Shown here one piece after another: positions 28,575 to 42,209 of a DNA stretch of 64,000 bases; position 1 is the stretch's first letter; each line of letters opens with the position of its first letter. A program made the translations under genes and the position numbers. This DNA comes from Helicobacter acinonychis (lineage in GTDB: Bacteria; Campylobacterota; Campylobacteria; Campylobacterales; Helicobacteraceae): positions 992,001 through 1,056,000 of the forward strand of contig NZ_UGIA01000001.1 in assembly GCF_900461455.1 (NCBI RefSeq), read 5' to 3'. The notes beneath the pieces are model-generated. The model had not been told where the DNA came from, searched no databases, and saw only the letters and a list, made by a program, of their open reading frames with translations.

Positions 28575-29732
28575 TTAATGCTTAAAGAACGCTTTAATCT
28601 CTTCAGCCTTGTTGGTCTTTTCCCAAGTGAATGCCTCCAACTCGCGCCCAAAATGCCCATAAGATGAAGTGAGCGAATAAATAGGTCTTAACAAATCCAA
28701 GCTTTCAATAATGCCTTTTGGCGTGAGTTTAAAAACCAATTTCACGCATTTTTCTAATTCCGCGCTTGAATACTTGCTCGTGTTATGCGTATTCACATAA
28801 ATGGACACCGGCTCTACAACCCCAATCGCATAAGCAAGCTGCACGGTCGCTCTATCGCAAACCCCACTCGCTACCAAATTTTTAGCCACATAGCGGGCCG
28901 CATAAGCTGCACTCCTATCCACCTTACTAGGGTCTTTCCCGCTAAACGCTCCACCCCCATGCGGACAACTCCCCCCATAAGTATCCACGATGATTTTTCT
29001 TCCTGTCAAACCCGCATCACCTTGTGGTCCACCGATAACGAATTTTCCTGTGGGATTGACAAAAAACTTGATATTGTCATGCAAATATTCTTTGGGTAAA
29101 ACCTTATACACGATCTCTTCAATCACCGCTTCTTTTAAATGTTTTTGTGAAACTTCTGGGGAATGTTGGGTAGAAATGACGATCGTATCAATGCTTATGG
29201 GTTTGTTATTCTCATAGCGAACGCTCACTTGAGACTTGCCATCAGGCCTTAAAAAAGGCAAGGTGTTGTCTTTTCTTTTTTGAGCTAGAGCGAAAGTGAG
29301 TTGGTGCGCTAAATGAATGGGTAAAGGCATGAGCATTTGAGTCTCTTTGCACGCATAACCAAACACAAGCCCTTGATCCCCTGCCCCAATCTCGCCATCT
29401 TCTCTATCCACGCCTTGATTAATATCAGGGCTTTGCTCACCAATGCCATTTAAAACCGCCGCGCTTCTATAATCAAAGCCATAAAGAGCGTCTGTATAAC
29501 CAATTTTTTTAACCACTTCTCTTGCAATCTCTTGCATAGGAGCATAGATAGAAGTTTTTAACTCGCCAGTGATCACGCAAAAACCATTAGAAACCAAAGT
29601 CTCGCATGCGACTTTAGCTTTTTTATCCCGCTCAATAATATAATCTAAAACCGCATCGCTGATTTGATCGGCCATTTTATCAGGATGCCCTTCGGTTACT
29701 GATTCTGAAGTAAAAAGAAAACTATCTTTCAT
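28575..29732 (-). CDS. metK: S-adenosylmethionine synthetase
   Basis: A 385-residue enzyme that makes S-adenosylmethionine from ATP and methionine. The three-domain signatures are visible: [20 protein letters not shown] at the N-terminus, the ATP-loop hexapeptide GAGDQG (about 115-120) and the P-loop-like [19 protein letters not shown] near residue 260. Full length. It lies 60 bases after lpxD. SAM is the donor for the many DNA methyltransferases of this species, including the broken one in this window. Confidence 0.97.
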   Translation of the reverse strand: MKDSFLFTSESVTEGHPDKMADQISDAVLDYIIERDKKAKVACETLVSNGFCVITGELKTSIYAPMQEIAREVVKKIGYTDALYGFDYRSAAVLNGIGEQSPDINQGVDREDGEIGAGDQGLVFGYACKETQMLMPLPIHLAHQLTFALAQKRKDNTLPFLRPDGKSQVSVRYENNKPISIDTIVISTQHSPEVSQKHLKEAVIEEIVYKVLPKEYLHDNIKFFVNPTGKFVIGGPQGDAGLTGRKIIVDTYGGSCPHGGGAFSGKDPSKVDRSAAYAARYVAKNLVASGVCDRATVQLAYAIGVVEPVSIYVNTHNTSKYSSAELEKCVKLVFKLTPKGIIESLDLLRPIYSLTSSYGHFGRELEAFTWEKTNKAEEIKAFFKH

Positions 29733-29792
29733 TGATTGTCCTTGTGATAAAGTTTGTATTCAAAATGGGCTTATTATAGCTTATTTCATTCT

Positions 29793-30803
29793 TTAAGACT
29801 TAAAAAACCCTTTAGCTTTTTGCAACAAACTCGTTTTTTGCTGTTTTCTAAAATTCGTTCTTAAATGAGCTAAGAAATGGTGCCATTCATGGATTTCCAT
29901 AGCAGGGATTGCTCCGGCAAAATTAGTGTTAGGGGGCAAATCTTTACCCACCGCGCTTTTGCCTCCAATTTGAGTGAATTCGCCCACATGCAAATGCCCC
30001 CCAATGCCCACTTGCCCGCCAAAAACCACATTACGACCTGTGGTCGTAGAGCCACTCAAACCCACTTGAGAAACGACAATGCTATGTTCACCCAAAACAC
30101 AATTATGCCCAATTTGAACCAAGTTATCAATCTTAACGCCCTCTTTAATCAAAGTCTCCCCAAACACCGCCCTATCAATCGCCGTGTTAACTCCAATTTC
30201 TACATTTTTTTGAATCCTAACAATCCCCACATGCTCAATTTTGACATGCTCTCCTAAAGCGGTGTGTGCATAACCAAAGCCATCGCCCCCAATCACACTG
30301 CCTGCATGGATAATGACATTATCTTCTAAAATCGTGTTTTGATACAAAATGACCCGAGGATATAAAACGCAATTTTTACCGATTTTGACCCCATCAGCGA
30401 TCACCACGCCCGGATAAATCAAAGAGTTTTCGCCAATTTCTACGCTCTCTCCAATCGTAACATTTGGCATGATAGTTACTTTTTCAAAATGTTTAGGCTC
30501 GCTAACGCTTTCTGGGTTTTTAAAAAAAGGGACTTTAAAGGCATGCGAGACTTTAGCGAAAGCCAAATGGGGGTTATCCACGACTAAAGCTTGCATGTGT
30601 TTAGGCACTTTAGAAGATTCTTTTTTACGGATAAACACCGCCCCAGCTTTTGAATCCTTTAAAAATTTAAGGTAACGCGCTTGATCAATATAGCTAATAT
30701 CATTAGGCGTTGCTTTATCCAATTCCGCTAAAGCATGCACTTCAAAATCGTTCGAAAATTCTGTTTCAATAGAGTAGGTGTTTAACAATTCGCTTAATTT
30801 CAT
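29793..30803 (-). CDS. lpxD: UDP-3-O-acylglucosamine N-acyltransferase
   Basis: A 336-residue acyltransferase that adds the N-linked hydroxyacyl chain in the third step of lipid A synthesis. An N-terminal uridine-binding domain (about 1-100) is followed by a left-handed parallel beta-helix with hexapeptide repeats (IGESVEIGENSLIYPGVVIA, IGKNCVLYPR and more). The catalytic His is in GSVIGGDGFGYA-flanked AGSVIGGDGFG/IGHNCVLG region (about 245). The frame reaches TTG 30806, but ATG 30803 gives the family length. It is 11 bases after fabI. Confidence 0.95.
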   Translation of the reverse strand: MKLSELLNTYSIETEFSNDFEVHALAELDKATPNDISYIDQARYLKFLKDSKAGAVFIRKKESSKVPKHMQALVVDNPHLAFAKVSHAFKVPFFKNPESVSEPKHFEKVTIMPNVTIGESVEIGENSLIYPGVVIADGVKIGKNCVLYPRVILYQNTILEDNVIIHAGSVIGGDGFGYAHTALGEHVKIEHVGIVRIQKNVEIGVNTAIDRAVFGETLIKEGVKIDNLVQIGHNCVLGEHSIVVSQVGLSGSTTTGRNVVFGGQVGIGGHLHVGEFTQIGGKSAVGKDLPPNTNFAGAIPAMEIHEWHHFLAHLRTNFRKQQKTSLLQKAKGFFKS

Positions 30804-30813
30804 CAATACCCCT

Positions 30814-31650
<837 letters not shown>

Positions 31651-32355
31651 TTACAAAAATGAAATGATTGTTTTAAAATTTTCTAATTCCAAAGACGTGC
31701 TCCCAATCAATAAGCCATCCACGCTATCAATCCCTAAAATTTCTTTAGCGTTTTGTGTATTCACGCTCCCCCCATACAATAAGGGCATTTTTTGATTTAA
31801 ATGTTGCTTTAAAAAACCATGCGTGAGATAAATATCTTCTAAAGAAGCGCTTTTTCCTGTGCCAATCGCCCAAATAGGCTCATAAGCCACGATTAAATTT
31901 TGATAATCAAGATCAATGTTTTCTAATTGTTCATTTAAAAATTCTTTTACAGCTCCTAAACCCTTTTCTCTAGTTTTTAAATCTTCGCCAATACAATAGA
32001 CGATTTTAAATTTTTTATCTTTAAAAAAATCAAACTTTTCTTTCAAAAAGTTAGGGCTTTCCTTTAAAAGCACTCGTCTCTCGCTATGCCCTATTAAAAG
32101 CGTGTTGATTTTCAATTCTTCTAAATGCTTTGAAGTGATTTCACCCGTAAAAGCCCCACAATCTTTAGGGTAAGCGTTTTGCACTCCTAAAGTGAAATGC
32201 AAAAACGCATTAGGCAATAACCCCAAAAAATCAGGGAATACAAACACCCTATCACAATGCTGCGGCTTTAAAGTTTTTTCCAATTCTTTCAAATACGCAT
32301 GGCTTTTAAAAATAGGCATAGCGGATTTAAAATTAGCCATTGCAATTTTTGTCAT
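31651..32355 (-). CDS. tpiA: Triosephosphate isomerase
   Basis: A 234-residue glycolytic/gluconeogenic enzyme interconverting dihydroxyacetone phosphate and glyceraldehyde-3-phosphate. The catalytic residues are the Lys in MANFKS (usual NWK reads NFK here), the His in LIGHSERR and the Glu in [12 protein letters not shown]; the phosphate loop is LLYGGSVN. At 234 residues it is shorter than the usual ~250, a known Helicobacter feature. The frame reaches TTG 32358; ATG 32355 after AAGGATC is the start. It opens the long minus-strand run. Confidence 0.95.
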   Translation of the reverse strand: MTKIAMANFKSAMPIFKSHAYLKELEKTLKPQHCDRVFVFPDFLGLLPNAFLHFTLGVQNAYPKDCGAFTGEITSKHLEELKINTLLIGHSERRVLLKESPNFLKEKFDFFKDKKFKIVYCIGEDLKTREKGLGAVKEFLNEQLENIDLDYQNLIVAYEPIWAIGTGKSASLEDIYLTHGFLKQHLNQKMPLLYGGSVNTQNAKEILGIDSVDGLLIGSTSLELENFKTIISFL

Positions 32356-32501
32356 CAAAGATCCTTATTTTTATATGTGGTAACTAGCTCTTATTATATC
32401 CAAAGCGTTTAGAAAATGTAAATTTTAAACAATAGACCCCTTGAATTTAATTTTTTTCTCAATTTAAGATCCATTTATAAGAAAAGTTATTTCAAATGTA
32501 G

Positions 32502-32507
32502 TAAAAT
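32502..32507 (+). promoter_or_regulatory. Probable -10 element of the frdCAB operon
   Basis: TAAAAT sits 62 bases before frdC in the AT-rich divergent region shared with tpiA. No clear -35 is present, as is usual in this species. Confidence 0.4.
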
Positions 32508-32568
32508 CAAAGCAGTGTTTTTGCGTCAAGCGATTTAGGTTAAATTTGAGTTTTTAGGAGCAGTTTTT

Positions 32569-33336
32569 ATGCAACAAGAAGAAATTATAGAGGGTTATTA
32601 TGGCGCTAGCAAAGGGCTTAAAAAGAGCGGTATTTATGCTAAGCTAGATTTTTTACAAAGCGCTACGGGCTTGATTTTAGCACTCTTTATGATAGCACAC
32701 ATGTTTTTGGTTTCAAGTATCTTAATTAGCGATGAAGCCATGTATAAAGTAGCGAAATTTTTTGAAGGGAGCTTGTTTTTAAAAGCGGGCGAGCCAGCGA
32801 TTGTGAGCGTGGTTGCAGCAGGGATCATTCTTATTTTAGTAGTGCATGCGTTTTTGGCGTTGAGAAAATTCCCTATCAATTACAGGCAATACAAGGTTTT
32901 TAAAACCCATAAGCATTTGATGAAGCATGGCGATACGAGTTTGTGGTTTATCCAAGCTTTCACAGGGTTTACGATGTTTTTCTTAGCGAGTATCCACTTG
33001 TTTGTCATGCTCACAGAGCCTGAAAGCATTGGGCCTCATGGCTCAAGCTATCGTTTTGTCACGCAAAACTTTTGGCTTTTGTATATTTTCTTATTGTTTG
33101 CTGTGGAGTTGCATGGCTCTATTGGGTTGTATCGTTTAGCGATTAAATGGGGGTGGTTTAAAAACATCAGTATTCAAGGCTTAAGGAAAATCAAATGGGC
33201 GATGAGCGTGTTTTTTATTGTTTTAGGGCTTTGCACCTATGGGGCTTATATCAAAAAAGGTTTGGAAAACAAAGATAATGGCATTAAAACCATGCAAGAA
33301 GCCATAGAGACTGATGGAAAATTCCACAAAGAATAA
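32569..33336 (+). CDS. frdC: Fumarate reductase cytochrome b subunit
   Basis: A 255-residue inner membrane di-haem cytochrome b that anchors FrdAB and takes electrons from menaquinol, as in Wolinella. Five hydrophobic helices are seen, with haem-ligand histidines in IAHMFLVSS (helix 1), VVHAFLALR (helix 2), SIHLFVML and VELHGSIGLYR. TTAGGAG lies upstream of ATG 32569. It is the first gene of frdCAB, which is used for fumarate respiration and is constitutive in H. pylori. Confidence 0.95.
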   Translation: MQQEEIIEGYYGASKGLKKSGIYAKLDFLQSATGLILALFMIAHMFLVSSILISDEAMYKVAKFFEGSLFLKAGEPAIVSVVAAGIILILVVHAFLALRKFPINYRQYKVFKTHKHLMKHGDTSLWFIQAFTGFTMFFLASIHLFVMLTEPESIGPHGSSYRFVTQNFWLLYIFLLFAVELHGSIGLYRLAIKWGWFKNISIQGLRKIKWAMSVFFIVLGLCTYGAYIKKGLENKDNGIKTMQEAIETDGKFHKE

Positions 33337-33345
33337 GGGTAGAAA

Positions 33346-36220
<2,875 letters not shown>

Positions 36221-36240
36221 TTTCTTTTAGTGGGTTGTTT

Positions 36241-37749
36241 TTGAAAGTCTTTTTAGTTCTTTTAAGCGTCTTTTTTTTTAGTGGGTGTTTTGGGTTAGTC
36301 TATGAGGCTCCCATTTCAAACCCCCCTATCTCTTATAACCCTTACACTACCACAATTGGAAGCTTATATGCCAAAAATCTAAAAGAGCACCCCAATAATA
36401 GTGCAGCCATTCTTTTAGAAGATGGCTTTGACGCTTTATTGCATAGAGTGGGTCTTATTAGGATGAGTCAAAAAAGCATTGATATGCAAACTTATATCTA
36501 TAAAAACGATCTTTCCTCCCAACTGATCGCCAAAGAGCTTTTAAGTGCGGCTAATCGTGGGGTAAAAGTACGCATCCTTTTAGACGATAACGGATTACAT
36601 TCGGACTTTTCAGATATTATGCTTTTAAATTTCCACAAAAACATCGAAGTGAAAATTTTTAACCCTTACTATATCCGCAATAAAGGCTTGCGCTATTTTG
36701 AAATGCTCGCAGATTATGAACGCATTAAAAAACGCATGCACAACAAGCTTTTTATCGTGGATAACTTCGCTGTCATTATAGGGGGGCGCAATATCGGGGA
36801 TAATTATTTTGATAACGATTTAGAGACGAATTTTTTAGATTTAGACGCTTTGTTTTTGGGGGGGGTCACTTCAAAATCTAAAGAAAGTTTTGAAAATTAT
36901 TGGAAATTCCACCGCTCTATTCCTATTTCATTATTAAGAACCCATAAAAGACTCAAAAACAACGCTAAAAAAATCGCCAAACTCCATGAAAAAATCCCTA
37001 TCAGCACTGAAGATGCAAACGAATTTGAAAAAAAAGTCAATGATTTTATGGAGCGCTTTCAAAAATACCAATACCCTATTTATTATGGGAATGCAAATTT
37101 TTTAGCCGATTTGCCCACAAAGATTGACACGCCCTCGTATTCGCCCATCAAAACCGCTTTTGAAAAAGCCCTTAAAGACGCCAAAAACTCCATTTTTATC
37201 GCTTCATCGTATTTCATCCCAGGCAAAAAGATGATGAAAATCTTTAGGGATCAGGTTTCTAAAGGGGTGGAATTGAGCGTTCTTACCAATTCCCTTTCAT
37301 CAACGGACGCTATCGTCGTCTATGGGGCGTGGGAAAGGTATCGCAACCAGTTGGTGCGAATGGGAGCGAATGTCTATGAAATACGAAACGATTTTTTCAA
37401 CCGCCAGATTAAAGGGCGTTTTAGCACCAAACATTCCTTGCACAGCAAAACGATCGTTTTTGATGACGCTTTGACGCTTTTGGGGAGTTTTAATATTGAT
37501 CCGCGCTCTGCATACATCAACACCGAAAGTGCAGTCTTATTTGACAACCCATCTTTTGCCAAAAGGGTGCGTTTGGTGCTTAAGGCTCAAGCCCAACAAT
37601 CATGGCATTTGGTCTTGTATCGGCATAAAGTCATTTGGGAAACCGCAGAAGAAGGCATCTTAATCCACGAAAAAAATTCGCCTGACACTTCCTTTTTTTT
37701 ACGCTTGATTAAAGAATGGTCTAAAGTCCTTCCTGAAAAAGAACTCTAA
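36241..37749 (+). CDS. cls: Phospholipase D-superfamily cardiolipin synthase, lipoprotein form (HP0190)
   Basis: A 502-residue protein with two HKD catalytic motifs, HNKLFIVDNFAVIIGGRNIG (about 178) and HSKTIVFDDALTLLGSFN (about 404), the layout of cardiolipin synthases that join two phosphatidylglycerols. The N-terminus is a lipoprotein-type signal with lipobox VFFFSGC, so the enzyme is anchored at the periplasmic side rather than by membrane helices. Starts TTG 36241 (six bases earlier, TTG 36235, is possible); no ATG is available. It follows frdB by 20 bases and may be transcribed with it. Confidence 0.85.
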   Translation: MKVFLVLLSVFFFSGCFGLVYEAPISNPPISYNPYTTTIGSLYAKNLKEHPNNSAAILLEDGFDALLHRVGLIRMSQKSIDMQTYIYKNDLSSQLIAKELLSAANRGVKVRILLDDNGLHSDFSDIMLLNFHKNIEVKIFNPYYIRNKGLRYFEMLADYERIKKRMHNKLFIVDNFAVIIGGRNIGDNYFDNDLETNFLDLDALFLGGVTSKSKESFENYWKFHRSIPISLLRTHKRLKNNAKKIAKLHEKIPISTEDANEFEKKVNDFMERFQKYQYPIYYGNANFLADLPTKIDTPSYSPIKTAFEKALKDAKNSIFIASSYFIPGKKMMKIFRDQVSKGVELSVLTNSLSSTDAIVVYGAWERYRNQLVRMGANVYEIRNDFFNRQIKGRFSTKHSLHSKTIVFDDALTLLGSFNIDPRSAYINTESAVLFDNPSFAKRVRLVLKAQAQQSWHLVLYRHKVIWETAEEGILIHEKNSPDTSFFLRLIKEWSKVLPEKEL

Positions 37750-37755
37750 ACCCTT

Positions 37756-38040
37756 TTAATGCCCTTTGTTTTGCGAAAAAGCGATATTATTCGTAACAGT
37801 AGCCAACAACGCTGAACACACAAATACTAAATGGATCACGACTTGCCAAAAAATGGGGTTATGCGATAGAAATGCATCTTTAGGGATGCCGGATAAAACA
37901 TATTCTAAACTCATGTAGCGTTTGAGTAAAAAAATCGCTGAAATAGCCACAATGGAAAGGGAAACCTTTAATTTTAAGGCGTTAAAATCCGTATGCTTTA
38001 GCCAAGTGATTCCACTAGCATCCACCTTGTCTAATTTTCA
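37756..38040 (-). pseudogene. C-terminal half of a UPF0114/YqhA-family membrane protein (HP0189), N-terminus deleted
   Basis: The open frame (from GTG 38025) covers about 89 residues. They match, from memory, only the second half of UPF0114 proteins: KLDKVDASGITWLKHTDF, then LKLKVSLSIVAISAIFLLK (a membrane helix), then VVIHLVFVCSALLATVTNN (the last helix). Family members are about 160-180 residues with two further helices at the N-terminus. Those are missing, and an in-frame TGA (38038-38040 region) sits right before the matching part. It abuts the HP0188 stop, so a deletion appears to have fused the two genes. Confidence 0.65.
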
Positions 38041-38336
38041 AAAAAGCTTTCATATTCGTGCATTTTGCTTTTCAAGCTCTCACCGGCGTTAATGAGCCAT
38101 TCAATGGAATCCCTCAAACGGCCGTCAATCGCGTCGGCGTTTTTGAAAAAATCCAAACTCAAAAGCACTTCTAAAATCCTAACGATGCCTTTAAGGCTTA
38201 ATCCCACTTGATTCGTAAAAAGCGCGTTACTTCTTAAAGCGTTTTGTAATTGCTTTAATAATTCGTTAGTGGTTTCTTCCACTTCAGGCTGTTCTGTGAT
38301 TTCTAAAGCGCTGTTAGGTAGATTAGGATAATTCAT
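38031..38336 (-). CDS. Hypothetical protein HP0188-like, probably 3'-truncated
   Basis: A 101-residue acidic, helical protein beginning MNYPNLPNSALEITEQPEV; residues 24-100 are predicted mostly alpha-helical with heptad-like leucines. I recall H. pylori relatives that continue past the equivalent of KMHEYESFF into a long, repetitive coiled-coil region; here the frame stops at once (EN, then TAG). AAGGA precedes the start. The function is unknown. Its tail runs straight into the middle of the UPF0114 gene, which supports truncation by deletion. Confidence 0.55.
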   Translation of the reverse strand: MNYPNLPNSALEITEQPEVEETTNELLKQLQNALRSNALFTNQVGLSLKGIVRILEVLLSLDFFKNADAIDGRLRDSIEWLINAGESLKSKMHEYESFFEN

Positions 38337-38348
38337 TTTATTCCTTAT

Positions 38349-40715
38349 TCACTTTTTTGTGGTAGGATTAGGTATATCAAGGTTTAGGGGATTAGTATCT
38401 TTCCCCTTGTAATTTGGTGCTAAAGGCGACTCAATTAGTCCGTTCCTTGATTGATTCACTTCATAGCTTGTAATAACCCATCTATTATTTAAAGTTTCAC
38501 CTTTCCAACTATCATTCAAACCGACTCTTTGATTTGTGAATTCAATACTTAAACGCCCTAAATCATCTTTTGATAGTTTTCCATTGCTTATGATATTAGG
38601 GATATTGTTAATGATTTCTAATGCGTATTTTTTAGCTTCTTCTTTGCTCATGCCTTTGTCTATCGCATCGCTTTCCCTACGAGTGAATATATGTTGTAGT
38701 CCGTATTTAGAATTTCCCCAAACTAAATCAATATCGCCTAAACCTTCCTTATAAAACGCTCCTGCTACAAAACCTTTTTTAGTTTCTAATAGCTTGTTGA
38801 TCGTGCCTAAGCCATCACCCTTAAACTCACTATAATTGTGTCCCCACTCGCTAGGCGTTTCAAGTTTTTGTTTTTTTATCCCTTTCTCGCTTTCTTTTTG
38901 CATGTCCTTAACGGCTTGGATCAAACGATTCAATACGGGATTATTTTCATTCGGCTCCCTATTGACCATCAAAAGGTAACGCGTGAAGTCGTAAATGTCA
39001 ATGTCCTTGAATTCCTTGCTGTTGGGATCAAACATGTCCTTAGCCTCATCAGCGATCTTGAATTCTTTCAAGCCTTTCTTGATGTTATCGCTCTTTAAGG
39101 CTTCAAACAACGCCTTGCTCGGATCATCCAAGCGTGCAAACCGGGCAAACCCAGCGCCTAAGATCTCGCTGATATCGCTGACGGCTTGATCGGATTTTTC
39201 AAACACCCCTAAGGAGCTTGTTTGGTAGAATCTCTCGCTCAAATCCTTCAAGCCCTCGCTCGTGGTCGGGTATTTCTTCATGTTCGCGAAAGCGCGATCC
39301 ATGATGCCGCTCAAATAAGCGTTCAGGCTCACTTTAGGGAGGTTCATGTCATGAATGAGGTTATGGAAACTCCCAGCGTTGTCTGCAAACATTTTTTTCA
39401 CCTTTTCATAGCTTTTAATGTCGTTAGAAAATTCTTTCTGCCATCGGTTCAGTAATTCTATGCCTTGGGTTTTGGTCCTTGGCATGTTGAACATCAGCAA
39501 CGCTAAATTGCTGTCGGTTACGATAGGGTGGGAGGCCTTATCAAAATTCAGGTTTTTAGCTACGATGTTTTTTAATGAGTAGATGCTATCAGCGTCTAAT
39601 TTCTTTTCTAATTCTTTTAATTTCGCTTCGTAATGGCTCAAAACCGCTAACGCGTGATCGCTTTCGCTGTTAAAGTGCCCTTGATTGGACGCGGCCGCTA
39701 AATGGTTGATCTCGGTGTGGTTCAAGCGTTTGTGGGGGATTCTCACTAACAATTCATCCGGCTTCAGGTGGACGCGGTAGTATTCTTTGATCGCTTTATC
39801 GTAAGCGTATCGGCTTTTAGGCGTGAAGTTGAGCATGCCTTCTACCCAGTGGTTGGGCGCGATCACCTGCCCGTCATGCAAGATGATGGGCAAGTCTTCA
39901 AACCCTCCGCTCCCGAATATCTTTTTAGGGTCAAAATTCCGCGCGATGCTTTGGATCTGTTCTTCGTTCATGGCGGTGCGCTTTTGCGTGCCTCCTGTAG
40001 TGAAACTGGGCTTTAGATCTTTTGCATTCACGATCGCGTAGTCTAAGTCGTAAATCTCTCTTTCGTTCAAGCGCACCCGACTCTTAGGGATGCTCGCTAA
40101 AATCTGTGTGGGGATATCCTCTCCCACTTCTATCTTAGTCTGGCTTTCAAGGTTACCGGCGTTGCCGCGCTCGTGTTCTAATTTGCGTTTTAAGGCTTCT
40201 TTCCTTTTAGCTTCTTGTTCTTTGGCTTTTAAAAATTCCTGTTCGCTTTCTTGTGCTTCTCGTTCTAACTTCGCAAGCTTTTCGGCGTTAGCTTGTTTGT
40301 GGGGGGATAAATTTGGAGTTTCTGGTGTCAATTCGTTAGGGTTTTCTGGTTTTTTTAATAAAGACTCTTGACTGGTTAAGGGTTTTTTGTGTAGGATTAG
40401 GTTTAAGGGTTGTAGGCTGTGGTCTGCTTCCCTTATCTGTGGCGTTAGGTAGTTCAGGACTATAAACGCCATTGCTCCTATCAAACTTTTCAAAATTTCT
40501 ATTTGAATAAAAATCAAAAATCTTATTCCCATCGTTTAAATCGTCTACCACTAACCCGAGCTTCACGCCGTTATTGTCCCATTCGTAGCCATACCTAAAC
40601 CCATCTGCAAGCTTTTCAAAGCTGTTTAACGCCACGCTACCGTTCCTTATGACTGCGCCCATGTTCAGCAATTCATCATCAGTCAGCCCACCCATGTTTT
40701 CTATAGTATAAGTTT
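38349..40715 (-). pseudogene. PBECR/DUF3519-type mobile-element nuclease protein, frameshifted and 5'-truncated (HP0187/HP0186 region)
   Basis: Two overlapping frames make one protein. The upstream frame (from 40715, first ATG 40695) reads TDDELLNMGAVIRNGSVALN and ends RVFIKKTRKP. The downstream frame (to 38349) carries on as LTSQESLLKKPENPNELTP, so one base is lost or gained near the A6 run at 40383-40388. After a charged coiled coil (EREAQESEQEFLKAKEQE) comes a long helical domain. The C-terminus has GLGDIDLVWGNSKYGLQHI, the pattern of phage/mobile-element PBECR endoribonuclease-like domains. The N-terminus looks like the tail of another such domain. I recall similar proteins in plasticity-zone transposons. 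The ATG at 40532 is out of the natural frame. Confidence 0.6.
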
Positions 40716-40779
40716 TGAATGCCTATTTTAGGGAGTTTGCAACAATAATGGGGAGTTTCTTTGTAAAAAAATCTAGGGA

Positions 40780-40824
40780 GTTTTTAAAAAATAAACTTAA
40801 AAGAGAGATAACTCTTTTAAGTTT
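40780..40824 (-). terminator. Strong terminator after the SPOR protein gene
   Basis: A perfect 13-bp stem, AAACTTAAAAGAG with CTCTTTTAAGTTT (40793-40805 and 40812-40824), has a six-base loop. On the minus strand it is followed by ATTTTTT. Confidence 0.88.
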
Positions 40825-40834
40825 GCAAAAGCCT

Positions 40835-41635
40835 TTAACGCAATTCTACGACAACAGGTTTAGCCACTTTCTTGCTGACTTCCTCTGCATGCATTAAGGC
40901 TTCTTGCTTGCTCTTATAAGGACCTATAAGATAGCGTTTAGTAGCCCCCCTGTCTTCAATCTTATGAGAGAACTGGTTGAACGCTTGCAAAAACGCTTTG
41001 TTGGGCGTGTGTGCAAAAACTCCCACCTGTAAATAATGCATTTTAGTAGCATTAACTTTTTTAGTCTTTTTGGAAGTTTCTTTATGGGCTTCTTTTTTGA
41101 CTTTAGACTCTTTTTTAGCTATATGTTTAGCTTTATCTTTACTGGCTTCTTTATTTTTAGGCGTTACTTTAGGCTTCTTGTTAGAGACCTCTTTTTTAGC
41201 CGCAACTTGAGATTCTTTTTGAGCCACCATAGGAGTGTGCTCAACAAAATCCAACTCTTTTTTAGCGTCTTCTAGGGCTTTCATCTCTGTTTGAGCTTGA
41301 TTGGTTTGAACAGGCATGTTAAACGCATTATCTTCTTGCTTTTTAACATCATCTGCCACTTTGTCTAGCGTGGATTCTTGTTTGGAAGGTTCCATATTCA
41401 TGCTTTCAAACCCATCGTCTTTTTTCTCATCTTTCGTGTTGCCTATTTTTTGCATCCCGCTATCGGTTTGTAAAAAAGTCTCTTTGGGAGCGACTCTAGT
41501 GCTTTTCCAAAACACCATTAAAAGCACCGCTAAAATGATAATGGCTATCGCCACAATCAAAAACACCTTTTTAGTGCCACCTCCATTATTTTCCTCTTCT
41601 AAAACCACTTCATCCAATCTTTCTTTTTCTGACAT
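40835..41635 (-). CDS. SPOR-domain membrane protein (HP0185)
   Basis: A 266-residue protein with a short cytoplasmic N-terminus, one membrane helix (VFLIVAIAIIILAVLLMVFW, about 24-43) and a long periplasmic linker very rich in Lys and Glu (KKETSKKTKK type repeats). The C-terminal SPOR fold is MHYLQVGVFAHTPNKAF to VAKPVVVELR. SPOR domains bind glycan strands lacking stem peptides at division sites, so a cell-wall or septum role is likely. The frame reaches 41650; ATG 41635 after GAAAGGATT is the start. Confidence 0.85.
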   Translation of the reverse strand: MSEKERLDEVVLEEENNGGGTKKVFLIVAIAIIILAVLLMVFWKSTRVAPKETFLQTDSGMQKIGNTKDEKKDDGFESMNMEPSKQESTLDKVADDVKKQEDNAFNMPVQTNQAQTEMKALEDAKKELDFVEHTPMVAQKESQVAAKKEVSNKKPKVTPKNKEASKDKAKHIAKKESKVKKEAHKETSKKTKKVNATKMHYLQVGVFAHTPNKAFLQAFNQFSHKIEDRGATKRYLIGPYKSKQEALMHAEEVSKKVAKPVVVELR

Positions 41636-41656
41636 CAAAAATCCTTTCAAAAATTG

Positions 41657-42199
41657 TTATAAATGCTTCGCCCAAGAGCTTCCTCGCTCTTTTGCAAACA
41701 CTTCATAAGGTAAAGCTAAAATATTAAATTCCTTAGGCCATTCGTTGCTAGGGAAGACTTTCCACTCTTTAGGCAGCCCTTGCGCCAACTTCATAGATAA
41801 GGTTTTAACCAATCTTTCGCCCTCGCCTAATTCCGTATGCCCTTTATGCACATACAAATGCAAATGCCCAGGTGTTTTGGTGTTATAAGCGGTAAAATTC
41901 ATAAAACCTTCCTCACGAAGCAATAACTGTGCCTTATGATAAAACCGCTCCGGATTCCTTCCGTTATAGTCAAACACAATGTTTTCCACCTTATCGTTAC
42001 GCAAGATGAGATTGTGTGCGATTTCTACTTCTCTTTTTAAATGTTTTTGAATAAGTGTGCTTGTGAGCATGGCATTGACTCTTTGGAATTTATTATAATA
42101 GCAACGCCCTGCATAATCCACCCTCTCCCCCAAGCCTGGTTTTTTTTCAAAATAATGGCTTGTGTCTATTTTAATAAGTTTTAATTCCATTTCTGTCAT
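41657..42199 (-). CDS. DUF1882 conserved protein (HP0184)
   Basis: A 180-residue soluble protein confined, as far as I know, to Helicobacter and relatives. I recall a structural-genomics structure for HP0184 but no assigned activity. The sequence is compact with many aromatic and basic residues; segments [19 protein letters not shown] and [17 protein letters not shown] stand out, the latter with a histidine cluster that could bind a metal or nucleotide. It lies 11 bases after glyA and 21 bases before HP0185, so it is in one operon with them. Confidence 0.8.
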   Translation of the reverse strand: MTEMELKLIKIDTSHYFEKKPGLGERVDYAGRCYYNKFQRVNAMLTSTLIQKHLKREVEIAHNLILRNDKVENIVFDYNGRNPERFYHKAQLLLREEGFMNFTAYNTKTPGHLHLYVHKGHTELGEGERLVKTLSMKLAQGLPKEWKVFPSNEWPKEFNILALPYEVFAKERGSSWAKHL

Positions 42200-42209
42200 C
42201 TTGACTTCC

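Noticed and set aside
38536-40371. Several plus-strand frames of 60-90 codons opposite the PBECR-type gene
   Set aside because: They are shadows of the coding strand with unnatural composition and no start signals.
40533-40695. A hydrophobic N-terminus for the 727-codon frame starting at ATG 40532
   Set aside because: The first ~50 codons lie over the better frame of the same protein; the apparent membrane segment is an out-of-frame artefact.
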